From Aquilaria yunnanensis (lineage: Eukaryota > Streptophyta > Magnoliopsida > Malvales > Thymelaeaceae), in NCBI GenBank assembly GCA_039654915.1, contig CM077595.1, positions 90,685,501 through 90,749,500 on the forward strand: a stretch of 64,000 nucleotides of DNA, in the 5' to 3' direction. Below the pieces are notes generated by a model. That model did no database searches, was not told the DNA's origin, and worked only from the letters and a program-made list of their open reading frames with translations. Shown one piece after another: positions 23,872-37,714 of the stretch. Every line of letters begins with the position of its first letter. Positions within the stretch are counted from its first letter, which is position 1. The position numbers and the translations under genes are program-made.

Positions 23872-26320
23872 TGCAATTGCCATAGATTTTTTTAGAAATT
23901 TAAAATATTATAAATATATTAAAATTTTAATTAATTAAATAAAATATTAAATACTATATTTATGAGAGAAAAAAAAGGTTTCAATAAATTTGTTTAAGAA
24001 AACAACACCAAAGGCATAAAAAAATGAAAAAGAAGCACATAATAGATATAAAAAATATAAACTACAGTTAAGTATGTCCTTAATTTTTAGTTGGAGTAAT
24101 ATATACTCATTTTATCTACAAATATTACTTTATTTGATTTGGAACAGAGATCAAAAAAGTGAAAAAAAAAGTTTGTACAATGTTTTCACCTTTACTCTGA
24201 ACTTTTTATGCATAAGTCAATAAAGTTAAAAAAGTGAATATTAAAAATAATAATTTGAAAGATAGTATGGTAAAATAAGTTACTAAATATTGAAATGTTG
24301 TAAAGATTTGAAACGACTCAAAAATAAAAATGGTGCAAAATTGGTGGGACAAAAGGAATATATTTTATTCAAGTTAAAAAAGAAAATTAGAACTTTGTTA
24401 ATAGTTGATATACTCAAAATTTGTAAATAGTACCTAACCTTTAACTCATGCTTTCTTATCATCCTTAGACCATTAAATATTTTTTTTGGTTTTAAATTTT
24501 TAAATATTTTACATTCATCCTCAACTGAATGAAATTTATTAGCTTTGAGTAACTATGTAATATTAGATTTTTTTTAAAATTATTTTAAATTTTCTTCTAA
24601 TTCATTTTCAATAAATTTTCTTTTAATTTATTTTATTTTGGTCCTAAATTTTTTTAAATATTTTACATTAGTCCTCAACAAAATGAAATTTATTAACTCT
24701 GAGTAACTATATAACATCAATTTTTTTTAATTATTTTAAACTTTCTTGTAATTCATTTCTAATAAATTTTGAACTGGGTAATATTCTTCAATAGTTAAGA
24801 AAAATTTACATTATCATTTTTTTCTTGAAATAGTAATTGTTTACCATGTATACACTCATGTAATAGTTTGTTTTTGGTTAAGGAATTACTTTTAGTGGGA
24901 ATCAAATCAACATATTTTTAATAATTTTAGAATGAATAAAGAGTACAATCAAAAGATCAAGATGAAAGCAAAATAAAAATGAAAATGTGATTAATTGATT
25001 GCATAATTTAGCTTGCATATGTCTTGAATATTGAAGGAGTTTAGTTTTGTAAAATATGTAACTGAACTATAACTTTCATCCTATAGAACCCAAAACTTTT
25101 TCCTTTATTATACTTAAGTCTTCACACAATCAAAATCTTTACCATAGTTCTAAAATTATTAATTTATTTAAAACTTCTAAAAAACAAAAAAAATAAATAA
25201 TATATAGATTTATTAATAACCTCTCTCTGAATACCTCTGAAACTTTTTCTATGATGTAAGCCTCTACCATAAAATATGATATTCCAATAAAAGTTAATTC
25301 CAATTTGATACAATTCATAGATTTAAATTTATTTTACAATTTATTGAAAACCAAAATTGGTTCTTGGTATAGTTTCATTTTCATAGAACTCAAGTTTTAA
25401 AATGTGACAAAAAATATTTTGGATACTATATGTGATTTTATTACTATATGTGGTTATATTTAACAATTTCAAACCTTATATTCTAAGGGAAAAAGTAACA
25501 AAATTTAAAGCTGATTAATTTAACAAAATCTTTAACAAAATCTTTCTATAAATGACCTATTTGATAGCTATATAAATTTAAGTGCATGTTTTTTAATAAT
25601 TTGAATATGGTAGAAACTTAGGAAATTCAATTATAAATTTTATTTATGGTACTAATGAAAATTAAATATTTAATGTCAAATTTAGCTTTTATCAAAAGAG
25701 TAAAATAACTTACTATTTAAAGATAATTAAGGAAGTCGTTCCATATAAGTAAAAGTAAGAGGTTTAACTATGATTCAAATTTAAGATTTAGCAATATATT
25801 TTATTAGAATCCTAATATTGATATAACTCTAGTTAAATACTACATTTAGTCCCATCTAGTGAACTAACTATCCTTAAGGAACGTCGGACCTAGTATGGCC
25901 TAGGTTCAAATCTCTAAACACTTTACCCGACATAAAAACATGAAAAATATGGTTTAATATCTTCTAGGTTTTGGAAAACATTCAAGAATTTAATAACTCA
26001 CATATATACGTAACATTCTCGCTAAATGTTTCTGATTACAAAAAATGATCAATTTTAGTTCTAACAAAAAGAGTAAAATGACCTATAATATAATGATAAA
26101 AAGTCAAGTTGTTTGTTTCAGCTAACCATAAACCATAAAGTATTTTCTCATTTTTTTAATATGTTTTAATATTGTTTTTCCTCTTAGAGTCCTAGTGCTA
26201 ATTATGCCTTTAATAAATATACAATACCAAATTTGGGTCTCATTAAAAAATAAATTATCTTATAACTTAAGGGTATAAAAGTTGATTAACATTTTGTCAC
26301 TTTCATAATTTTTCTAATAC
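23872..26320. repeat. AT-rich DNA with a 152-base tandem duplication
   Basis: About 80 percent A+T by eye, with no open frame of interest. The segment 24488-24639 is repeated at 24640-24790 (tcctcaac, gaaatttattag and gagtaactat shared). Stretches near 25700-26320 carry the closing block of the Helitron-like family (taaaatgacctataatata, then 'gttgattaacattttgtcac'), so at least part is a further decayed copy abutting the one at 26321. Confidence 0.5.
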
Positions 26321-26735
26321 TAATGATAGAACACATGTGTTGCATGAAAGTATAATGTTCATGATAAAATTTAAAATCATTATAACCATAAAACAATTAA
26401 CATGCATATAAAATAAAGATATTAATTATTTAATCTATTTGTGAGAAAATAAGTAGTTTAACATAGTAAAAACCTTATACTCCCTCAATACATATCATAG
26501 GAATTTATTTATTTTTCTTTCGAGGTAGGTGGAAGTTTTAAGCAAAAATAAAACTTAGTGGCAACTTAAAGGTTCTTTTTAGTTTTCTAGTGCTAATATA
26601 ACTCCCATTAAATAAATAATAAAAATTTTGGTTATCATTAAAAAAATAAAATAACTTATAATATAAGGATAAAAAAAGCCATTCAACATTTTGGTGACCT
26701 CGTACTTTTTGAAATATATTATTAAATATTACTTA
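26321..26735 (-). mobile_element. Short Helitron-like fragment, copy c
   Basis: The left edge, actaatgatagaacacatgt, resembles the 3' end of the family but with TTAG where others have CTAG. The right edge near 26700 has the family's 5' block (cattttggtgacc, then gtactttttg). Only the two terminal portions remain, joined by a large deletion. Confidence 0.4.
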
Positions 26736-28435
26736 TTAATTAATAAAAAAATTTAATATACTTTTAATATTAAAATTTTAGATACATTTGCACTAATTAC
26801 ATACATAAATCAAAATACTAAGATATTTTTTGATCAAATAATTATAATTCCAATTATCTTGTTCAAAATAAATGGTAGCAATAATGATTTTACTTTTTTT
26901 TAGTTTAGATATGTTTGTTTGAAATGTTTTAATTATAATATGTCATCATAATTATCCTGAATAGCATCCATTATAATAGTTTACTCATTGTATTTGATTT
27001 CTATCTACTTTAAATAATAATAATAATAATAATAATATAACATAGAATATGCTACAAGTAATACTGGCTATAAAAGATGATAGAATTTTTATTTTTTATG
27101 GTAGGAAAGTTATAAAAATTTCATTATCATACATTTAATATCTTATCAAAGATGTCAAAATTTCTCTTCTCAGTGTAAAATTTAAAATTAATAGGATGTA
27201 ATATGCTGAGAAATGATTTTAATTTAATGGACTTAATGATATTATGTATTTAGAAATTTTATTAAAAGTTAAGTTAATAAATTTTATCTTAATTTTTATA
27301 TTTTAGATTAAAAAATTTAATGATTAAGCAAAGATCTTATATTAGTTGGCTCAACCAATTATATATATTTATCATTAATGTATTAGCATAATTTTAACTT
27401 TTTAAAGATACATAAGCTAAGTTTTTTAATAAATGTTTTGAGGTTCTGTTAAAATAAAAAAAAAAAGAATATGCTAAGTCCACAGTAGGACATTCAATAA
27501 GAAACTTAATCAAAAATAAATTTCTTTTAATAAGTAAGATGAAAAATTTGAGTCATGATGTTAAAGTATAGACTTCACAAGTAAACATTAAGTTTTTCAA
27601 AGACATATAACTATAAGTAACTATGCACTACTAAAATGCTTAATTACCTCACTTTTGATTTTTAATAAAAAATGCATTTGCCCCAAGGTTTCAAACTTAC
27701 ACTTTCCCTTCATTTTATTTTATCTTTTAGGGTTGATTTATAAATTATACTCACATTTTAACGCCCCCAATTTTATAAACCTTAATTTTAAAATATATCT
27801 TAAATTCCCAGAATTATAAATTATTTAATTAAAAATAATTTAGAAAATATAAAGTAAAACATTTTATTTTAATCTATTTTCCAAATAATATGAGTTTTAA
27901 ATGAAATCAGAGTAATTAAGTGATAATCGCAGGAAAACTAATATACGGATAATGTACCAATTTAAACAAACTATATGCCTATTTAGAAATCAAATAACAC
28001 AAAGTTCAAACCCATTCCCAGCCAGTTTTACTTTCGAGAGGCTACAGCATACCCTCACTCAATCTGCTGCACATCTTGAACTTCATTATATGGTTCCGTG
28101 TACTCCATCTCCTCACAGTACTCACCTAAAAAAACATGTTAGAATGAGGGATGGGCACAATTTGCTCAGTAAGGGGGAAGTATCAGGCTCATCACGTGTG
28201 TCCTAATATTCCCGTAACAAATAACAACGAATAATAAACTTTAAGTTCTAGCAATTTAATTAAAGAACAATTTCGTACATCATCATAACAATAATATCGA
28301 AATCCTACTAGCATGTTTGAACTACCATACATATGCATTATTCCTTTTACTGATTAAATCATATTTTATTGATCAATCATTTAATCCAATACTTAAATGC
28401 TGTCGGACGAACCTAGGGTGGTGAGTATAACGACC

Positions 28436-28591
28436 CAAGTCCAGAACCAGTTAACGGAACACCTGCCCACACCACATGGGCTATCATTTATGAAAAGGAT
28501 AAGCGCTAGGTGCTTATGTTCTGGAATTGGAGCCTATATATCCACATAATGCTTCCCACAATTCACCTATGTGGGATATGGGGGTGTTACA
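28436..28591. mobile_element. Solo LTR of the TRIM family
   Basis: 156 bases from tataacgacccaagtcc to ggggtgttaca, flanked by gtgag on both sides (28431-28435 and 28592-28596). Inserted in reversed LTR copy D at a cctagggtggtgag site that is intact in copy A near 16930 on the opposite strand. Confidence 0.88.
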
Positions 28592-29835
28592 GTGAGTGTG
28601 TACATCCCCCACTTTCGGGATAACTCTTAGGTAGTGCCACTATGGATGCCATTAAGCCAGAGCCTCTCAGGATACCTACGCCGAGATAGAACCTCTCGTG
28701 ATACTAGCCATAAGTATGGTCCTTCGCCAGCTATGGTTTGGCAATGCACAAATCATATCTCCATACTCCGTGTCAATATCAGGTCATGACTAGGGACGGT
28801 CCGCCGCCACCCTAACATGCCTCTTAGGTTTGAATCGTCCGTTTTGAACCTCTCATCTAAATTTATGGCTTGTTAGGTCATGCAAATATAGTCCGTCACC
28901 AACCATGCATGCCTCATGTTTTATCTTACTCCTCAAATCCATTATTTAATGCAGCCTTGCGTATGACAATCATCAATCATATGCAACAGCCAATTGATGC
29001 ATGACCGTAGCTCATTTTATTTTAGCTCTTTTTAGTAGAGTACCATGATTCTAGTGCATCATATTTCTTTTATCGTGTTATTTTAACTTAGTGTTACATG
29101 ATGTCATGACAATCAATGATATCTTTTTAAGTGTATTTATGATAAATGTTCATCTCATTTCTCGTGAATTCTTTCTAAGTTGATCATTTAGCATTACGCT
29201 CATAATCATTTATCTATTGGCTTATAGTAATTTATTACGGCCCTAACATGCCACTAACATTTGCTTTCAATCTCATCATGTTTCTAGCGAGCTTGTCGGC
29301 CCTAAACATGGTACCAGCGATGTTTGTCTCGCCAGCCCTAAACATGGTATTAATGAGTTTATTTAGGTAGTCCTAACACACTTCTAATTTAATTCTTGTT
29401 ACAAGCAGTTCTAGTATGATACTAGTGCCAAACATACATCATACATCACATCATTACAACCATACAACTAACCAATCAAAATTACATCTCAATGAAAGAG
29501 AACTAAAATAAAATAAAATTATAAGAAAACTAATTAATTACCCAACTTATGTTGCCCACGCATTTAAAGATTTTGTTTAGCCCAATTGTTTATTTAGAAT
29601 TTACTATTCGGGTTGATGCTTATTTTGGGTCTAAGAGGGCCCACGAGAACTAACTCGCTCTTCCCCCTTACTTAGTATGGAATAGTACGGTGAAATGAGG
29701 CAATTTCCTAGGACGGTCATACAAAATGTTAGTAAGGTAGAAAATTAGAAAATATGCTAAAATTTAGAAATTTTCCTAAATGGTATTTGAAATACAATGA
29801 TCCTAGTTCAGAACTGGTCAATGGAACACCTACCC

Positions 29836-29921
29836 TGTAATAACCCTACAAATTAAGAAAAAAAAATTCCCAAATTACCCTAAATAAAAAAAAATAAAAA
29901 TAAAAAATATATATATAATAA

Positions 29922-29953
<32 letters not shown>

Positions 29954-32900
29954 AAAAGTAAACTAATTAATATTTTGGCCTCAAGGGTATTTTTGTAATT
30001 TTTACCTACCAATTTAGAAAGTCAATATAAAATTAAGAATCTTGATCCTTACATAATTCCTTTAGTACTCACTAAGTCAAATTCCAAGCCAAAAGCTCAA
30101 AGTCATTTTCTTTAGGCTAAAGGCATTTTTGTCATTCCCAACCGAGGATCGAATGGAAAATCTGGGAGCACCATTGGATTCTTCTCACAAAAATAAGTCA
30201 AGAGAAATTTACCTCACTCAACTCTGAATTCATTTGTTTAGGTTCCCAAAATTTAGCCAACACGCGTGTGGGGTTTAAACCGGGTTCGTGCTACTGCTAC
30301 ATAGGATTATTTTTATTTTTCTCCCTAACCCTAATTTCATTCTTATAAAACACCAGCTGCAAAACACCTACTAGATTTTTAGAACTGTAAAAAAAAAAAA
30401 AAAAAGAAAAGGGAATTGCCAATTTAGTTTTCCTAATTAATTACCCGGCCATCATTACCTTTTATTATATTATTATTTATCTTGCCCTAGCTTCTATTTG
30501 GCGTGGAATAGAAACTCGCCTTAGACCTTTTCAACATTTGGCTCTTCTCCTATTCACAGTTACGATGGGCCATTGGCAAAAATTTCATAGCTTAAATCAC
30601 AACAAAGCCACCGCCGACCATTCGATTATCTCTTCACATGTTCTTGTCTTCGATTATTCCTTCATCAAATCTATGTAAGTTATCCCTCAATGCTTCGATT
30701 CTTAGTTATTCTAGGGTATTGGAATGTTAAATTAATTTCATTTTTTTTTACCTAGATTCATCAAATAAAAAAAAGAAACCTCATCAAGACATCAAAACAA
30801 TCCTACACACACCAGTGATTCCAAATTATTTTGCGTAAGTCTAAATCTCTCTTTATCATTTTTTTGCTCTCTCTTTTCTTTCTAGCACCTAAATACTCTA
30901 TTTTGTTCCATATTTGATTTCTAGGTTATTTCTTGTTCAAAATTCTAAGTTGTGCACTCATTTCCAATACGATCTAACCTCTACTTGCACCTGAGACCCG
31001 GTAAGCCTCTGTAACCTTTTTGGAATTATTTTGGCTGAATATTTTGAAACTCACAGCCCTATTAAGTCCATTATCTTTGCTGTCCATGTTGTTATAAAGG
31101 GTTAGAAAAAGCCTTACTTGAAGGTTTAGTACTTCTTTGGACTCCTGGAGCGCCTGAGATTCCGAAAACACATTGGTAACCGAAATAAAAACTTTCTCCT
31201 TCCAAGATCAGTTTTTACAGATATAAATGAGAATATAACTCAGCGTGTGACCGTTGTATTTTTAAGATCAATATAAAAAAGGCTCATGGCAAGATCCCGA
31301 ATAGGCACGAGGTCACCAGAGACACCCCAAGACCCTTTTTGCCCACAAGGTAAAATTTCAGCCTAGATGTTAAGAACGTGAACCTTCCAAGTATCATTTG
31401 GGAAGATTTCTAAATTTTAGCATATTTTTTAATTTTCTACCTTACTAACATTTTGTATAACCGTCTTAGGAAATCGTCTCATTTCGCTATATTATTCCGT
31501 ATTAGGTAAGGGGGAAGAGCGGGTTAGTTCTCATGGGCCCTCTTAGGCCCAAAATAAGTATCAACCCGAATAATAAATTTTCAGTAAACAATTGGACTAA
31601 ACAAAATATTTAAATGCGTGGGCAACATGGGTTGGGTAATTAATTAGTTTTTCTAAAATTTTATTTTATTTTATTTTAGTTCTCTTCCATTGAGATGTAA
31701 TTTTGGTTGGTTGGTTGTATGGTTGTAATGAGGTGATGTATGATGAATGTTTGGCGCTAGTATCATACTAGGACCGCTTGTAACAAGAATTAAATTAAAA
31801 ATATGTTAGGACCGCCTAAATAAACACCACTAGTACCATGTTTAGGGCCGACGAGACAAACACCGCTAGTACCATGTTTAGGGCCGACAAGCTCACTAGC
31901 AACGTGATGAGATTGGAAACAACCGTTAGTGGCATGTTAAGGCCGTAATAAATTATTATAAGTCGATAGATAAAGGATTATGAGCGTAAATGCAAAATGA
32001 CCAATTTAGAAAGAATTCACGAGAAATGAGATGAATATTTATCACTAATACACTTAAAAGATATTATTGATTGTCATAACATCATGTAACACTAAACGAA
32101 GATAACACGATAAAAGAAATAGGATGCACTAGAATCATGGCATTCTACTAAAAAGAGCTAAAATAAAATGAGCTACGATCATGCATCAATTGGTTGTTGC
32201 ATATGATTGATGTTTGTCATACACAAGATTACATTAAGTAAAAGATTTGAAGAGTAAGATAAAATACGAGGCATGCAAGGTTGGCGGCGAACCATATCTA
32301 CATGACCTAACAAGCCGTAAAGTTAGATGAGAGGTTCGGAACGGACGATTCGAACCCAAGAGGCATGTTAGGGTGGCGGCGGACTGTCCCTAGTCATGAC
32401 CCAATATTGATACGGAGTATGGAGATATGATTTGTGCACTGTCAGACCATAGCTGGCGAGGGACCATGCTTATGGTTGGTATCACGAGAGGCTCTACCTC
32501 GACGTAGGTATCCCGAGAGGCTTTGGCTTGGTGGCATCCCTAATGGCATTGCCTAAGAGTTATCCCGAGAGTGGGTGATGTACACACTCATCACCCTAGG
32601 TTCATCCGACGGCATTTACGTATTGGATTAATTGATCGATCAATAAGATATTATTTAATTGGTAAAAGGAATTATGCATATGCATGGTAGTTCAAGCATG
32701 CTAGTAGGACTTTGATATTGTTGTTATGATGTTGTATAGAATTGTTCTTTAATTAAATTGCTAGAACTTAAAGTTTATTATTCGTTGTTGTTTGTGTAAC
32801 AACCCTAGAAATTAAGGAAAAGAAAATTATGAAATTGCCCTAAATAAAATAAAATAAAATAAAAATAAAAATAAATTAATTAACATTTTTTCCTCAAGGG

Positions 32901-35900
32901 TATTTTTGTAATTTTTACCTACCAATTTAGAAAGTCAATATAAAATTAAGAATCTTAATCCTTAGATAATTCCTTTAGTACTTATTAAGTCAAAATTCCA
33001 AACCAGAAGCTTAAAGTCATTTTCTTTACGCTATGGGCATTTTTGTCATTTCCAATTGAGTATCGGATGAAAAATATGGGAGCACCATTGGATTCTTCTC
33101 GCAAAAATGAGTCAAGAGAAATTTGTCTCACTCAATTCTGAATCCGTTTGCTTAGATTTCCAAAAATTTAACCTACGTGCGTGTAGGGTTTAAACCGGGT
33201 TCATGCTTTTGTTGTATATAATAATTTCCCAACTAACCCTATTTTTTATTCTAAAAAGTTTCAGCCGCATGCCTCCTTGGAATTTTGTTTGTTTAAAAAA
33301 ATAATAATTTAATTTAATTTACCTACTTATCTATATTTTCCTTTATTTTTAAAACCTTCATTATTATCCTAATATAACTATAACTCTTTCCTTTAATTTA
33401 ATATTCTTTTCCCGTATCTCTCCTAGGTCAAGAAGGCTGGTGCGCCTCCAGCAATTAAAAATCCTAGGCAAACTAGAATCTTGGTCTTTTATCACCCAAT
33501 AAGCCGTAAAGCAACATTTTCAAAGGAAAAGAGAATTTCGGCCGCCACCTTCAAAATTCGCCATCAATTTTTCTTTTCTTTCTAGCCTAGACAATATTGT
33601 TCTATTCCGTTCATGAGTGCGAGCAACTGCTAGCGAGTATTTCATCGCTTAAACCACAACGAAGCCGCGGACAAACACCCGATCATCTTCTGTCTCCCCT
33701 TATCCTTCCAACAAACCTATGTAAGTCAGCCCTCCATGCTTTGATTCTTAGTTATTCTAGAGTATTGGAACATTATTTTAATTTTATATTTTTCTTAGAT
33801 TCATTAGATTGAAGAGAAACCCTGTCGGGGACACAAAAACGATCCTACACGCGCCGGCGATTCCGAATTCATTTGTGTAAGTCTAAATTATTTTGTATCC
33901 CTCTTTTATTTATTTTTTCTTTTTTTCTTTTCTTTCCAGCACCTAAAGGCCTTATATCTTTGCTGTAAATATTTGGTAGATTATCATTAATCCAAGTTTT
34001 GGGTTTTGCATTCGTTTCCGGTGCAATCGGATCCATACTTGCTCCTAAACCCCGGTAAGCCACCGTAGTCTTTTTAAAATTCTTTCGGCTGCCAATCTCA
34101 AATCTTACAGCCCTAAAAATTATCTTATCTTTGCTGTCCATGTTGTTATAAAGGGTTAGAAAATCCTTATTTGAAGGTTTGGCGCTTCATTGGACTCCCG
34201 GAGCGTCAGAGATCCCGAAAACACATCGGTAACCGAAATAAAAATTTTTCCTTCCAAGATCAGTTTTTACAGCCATTAAATGAGCTTATAAGTTAGTGTA
34301 TGGCTACTGTAATTTTTAGGATCAATATCAAGAAGGCTCCCGGCACGATCCCGAGTAGGCACGAGGCTACCAAAGACACCCCGAGACCTTTTTTTTGCCA
34401 CTAGGTAAAATTTTGGCCTAAATGTTAAGAACATGAACCTTCCAAGTACCATTTAGGAAAATTTTTAAATTTTAGCATATTTTCTAATTTCTACCTTACT
34501 AACATTTTGTAGGACCGTCCTAGGAAATCACCCTCTTTCGCCGTATTATTCCGAACTAGGTAAGGGGGAAGAGCAGGTTAGTTCTCGTGGGCCCTCTTAG
34601 GCCCAAAATAAGCATAAACCCGAATAATAAATTTTAAGTAAACAATTGGGCTAAACAAAATCTTTAAATGCGTGGGCAACATGGGTAGGGTAATTAATTA
34701 GTTTTTCTAGAATTTTATTTTATTTTATTTTAGTTCTCTTCTATTGAGATGTAATTTTGGTTGGTTGGTTGTATGGTTGTAATGATGTGATGTATGATGT
34801 ATGTTTAGCGCTAGTATCATACTAGGACCGCTTGTAACAAGAATTAAATTAGAAATATGTTAGGACCGCCTAAATAAACACCGCTAGTACCATGTTTAAG
34901 GCCGGCGAGACAAACACCGCTAGTACCATGTTTAGGGCCGACAAGCTCACTAGCAACATGGTGAGATTGGAAGCAACCGTTAGTGGCATGTTAGGGCCAT
35001 AATAAATTATTATAAGCCGATAGATAAAGGATTAGGATCGTAAATACTAAATGACCAATATAGAAAGAATTCATGCGAAATGAGATGAACATTTATCACA
35101 AATACACTTAAAAGATATCATTGATTGTCATGACATCATGTAACACTAAACTAAGATAACACGATAAAAGAAATAGGATGCACTAGAATCATGGCATTAT
35201 ACTAAAAAGAGCTAAAATAAAATGAGCTACGGTGATGCATCAATTGGTTGTTGCATATGATTGATGTTTTTCATACACAAGATTGCATTAAGTAAAAGAT
35301 TTGAAGAGTAAGATAAAATACGAGGCATGCAAGGTTGGTGATGAACCCTACATACATGACCTAACAAGCCGTAAATTTAGATGAGAGGTTCGGAACGGAC
35401 GATTCGAACCCGAGAGGCATGTTAGGGTGGCGGCGGACCGTACCTAGTCATAACCCGATATTGACACGGAGTATGGAGATATGATTTGTGCGCTGTCAGA
35501 CTATAGCTGGTGAGGGACCATGCTTATGGCTGGTGTCACGAGAGGCTCTACCTCGGCGTAGGTATCCCGAGAGGCTCTGGCTTGGTGGCACTGCCTAAGA
35601 GTTATCCCGAGAGTGGGTGATGTACACACTCACCACCCTAGGTTCGTCCGACGACATTTAAGTTGTGGATTAATTAATCGATCAATAAGATATTATTTAA
35701 TCGGTAAAAGGAATTATGCATATGCATGGTAGTTCAAGCATACTAGTAGGACTTTGATATTGTTGTTATGATGTTGTATGGAATTGTTTTTTAATTAAAT
35801 TGCTACAACTTAAAGTTTATTATTCGTTGTTGTTTGTTACGGGAATATTAGGACCCACGTGATAGGCCTCATACTTCCCCCTTACTGAATAAGTTGTGCT

Positions 35901-36763
35901 CACCCCTCCTTTTAACATGTTTTTCTTAGGTGAGTACTATGAGGGGACAGAGTACACTGAACCATATAATAAGGTTCAAGATGTGGAGCAGACTGAGTGA
36001 GGGTACGCTGTAGCTCCTCGAAAGTAGAACTGGCTGGGACTGGATTTCAACTTTGTGTTATTTGATTTTTAAAGAAACATATGGTTTGTTTAAATTGACA
36101 CATTATGCGCATATTAGTTTCCTGGGATTGTCACTTAACTACTTTGATTTCATTTAATACTCTCATTGTTTGGAAAATAATTTTAAAAAAAATGTTTTAC
36201 CTCATATTCCGTAAATTATTTTTAATTAAATGTTTTAGAATTTTGGAAATTTAAGATATATTTTAAAATTAAGGTTTATAAAATTGGGGGTGTTACAGTT
36301 TGTTACGGGAATATTAGGACCCACGTGATGGGCCTGATACTTCTCCCTTACTGAGCAAGCTGTGCTCACCCTTCATTCTAACATGTTTTTCTTAGGTGAG
36401 TACTATGAGGAAACAGAATACATTGAACCATATAATGAGGTTCAAGATGTAGAGTAGACTGAGTGAGGGTACGCTGTAGCCCCTCGAAAGTAGAACTGGC
36501 TGGGACTGGATTTCAACTTTGTGTTATTTGATTTCTAAAGAAACATATGGTTTGTTTAAATTGACACATTATGCACATATTAGTTTTCCTGGGATTGTCA
36601 CTTAACTACTTTGATTTCATTTAATACTCTCATTGTTTGGAAAATAATTTAAATAAAATGTTTTGCCTCATATTTCTTAAATTAGTTTTAATTAAATGCT
36701 TTATAATTCTGGGAATTTAAGATATTTTTTAAAATTAAGGTTCATAAATTTGGGGGCATAACA
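29836..36763 (+). mobile_element. Large solo LTR, copy B, split by copy C
   Basis: Starts TGTAATAACCCTAC at 29836 and ends GGGGGCATAACA at 36763, with the target duplication taccc on both sides (29831-29835 and 36764-36768). Without the insert (32795-36297 plus duplication) it is about 3.4 kb. No coding frames. Confidence 0.85.
32795..36297 (+). mobile_element. Large solo LTR, copy C (3.5 kb), innermost of the nest
   Basis: Starts TGTAACAACCCTAG and ends GGGGGTGTTACA, with the target duplication gtttg at 32790-32794 and 36298-36302. It sits in copy B near its 3' end, splitting the sequence ttgttgtttg-ttacgggaat that is uninterrupted in copy A near 17125. A local difference from copy A is extra sequence at about 33230-33450. 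Confidence 0.88.
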
Positions 36764-37714
36764 TACCCACACCACATGGGCTATCCTTTGGAAAATGATA
36801 AGGACTACGTGCTTATGTTCTGGAATTGAAGCCTATATATCCACATAAGGCTTTCTATAATTCACCTATGTGGGATATGGGGGCATTACATGGAAGGTTT
36901 ATGTTCTTGGCATCTAGGCTGAAATTTTACCTAGTGACAAAAAAGGTCTCGGGGTGTCTCTAGTGATCTCGTGCCTATTCGGGATTGTGCCGTGAGCCTT
37001 CTTGATATTGATCCTAAAAATTACAACGGCCACACACTGAGTTATATGCTCATTTAGTAGCTGTAAAAATTGATATTGAAAGGAAAAAATTTTTATTTCG
37101 GATACCGATATGTTTTTAGGATCTCTGGCGCTCCAGGAGTCCAAAGAAGCACTAAACCTTCAAGTAAGGATTTTCTAACCCTTCATAACAACGTGGACAA
37201 CAAAGATAATGGACTTAATAGGGTTGTGAGTTTCAAAATATTCAGGCAAAATAATTCCAAAAAGGTTATAGCAGCTTACCGGGTCTCAGGTGCAAGTAGG
37301 GGTTAGATCGTATTGGAAATGAGTGCACAACTTAGAATTTTGAACAAGAAAACCTAGAAATCAAATATGGAACAAAATAAAGTATTTAGGTGCTAGAAAG
37401 AAAAAGAATAAATAAATAAATAAATGATATAGAGAGATTTAGACTTACGCAAAATAACTTTAGAACACTGATGTATGTAGGATTGTTTTGATGTTTCGAT
37501 GGGGTTTTCTTTTTTATCTGATGAATCTAGGTAAAAATATGAAATTAATTTAATATTCCAATACTCTGGAATAACTAAGAATCGAAGCATAGAGGGATAA
37601 CTTACATAGGTTTGATGAAGGAATAATCGAAGACAAGAACATGTAAGGAGATGATCGAATGGTCGTTGGCGGCTTTATTGTGATTTAAGCGATGAAATAT
37701 TCACCAATGGCTAG

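Larger units (their letters stand above)
29792..36890. mobile_element. TRIM solo LTR split by a nested LTR pair
   Basis: The TRIM LTR begins at 29792 (decayed start, atgatcctagttcagaactg), breaks at 29835 and resumes at 36764-36890 (acccacaccacatgggc to gggcattaca). Flanks ttgaa (29787-29791) and tggaa (36891-36895) are a 4-of-5 target duplication. The surrounding DNA on both sides is reversed LTR copy D, continuous across the insertion. Confidence 0.82.

Noticed and set aside
32795..36763. A complete LTR retrotransposon formed by copies B and C as its two LTRs
   Set aside because: Copy C has its own target duplication (gtttg) inside copy B, and copy B resumes after it, so these are nested solo units and not a 5'/3' LTR pair.
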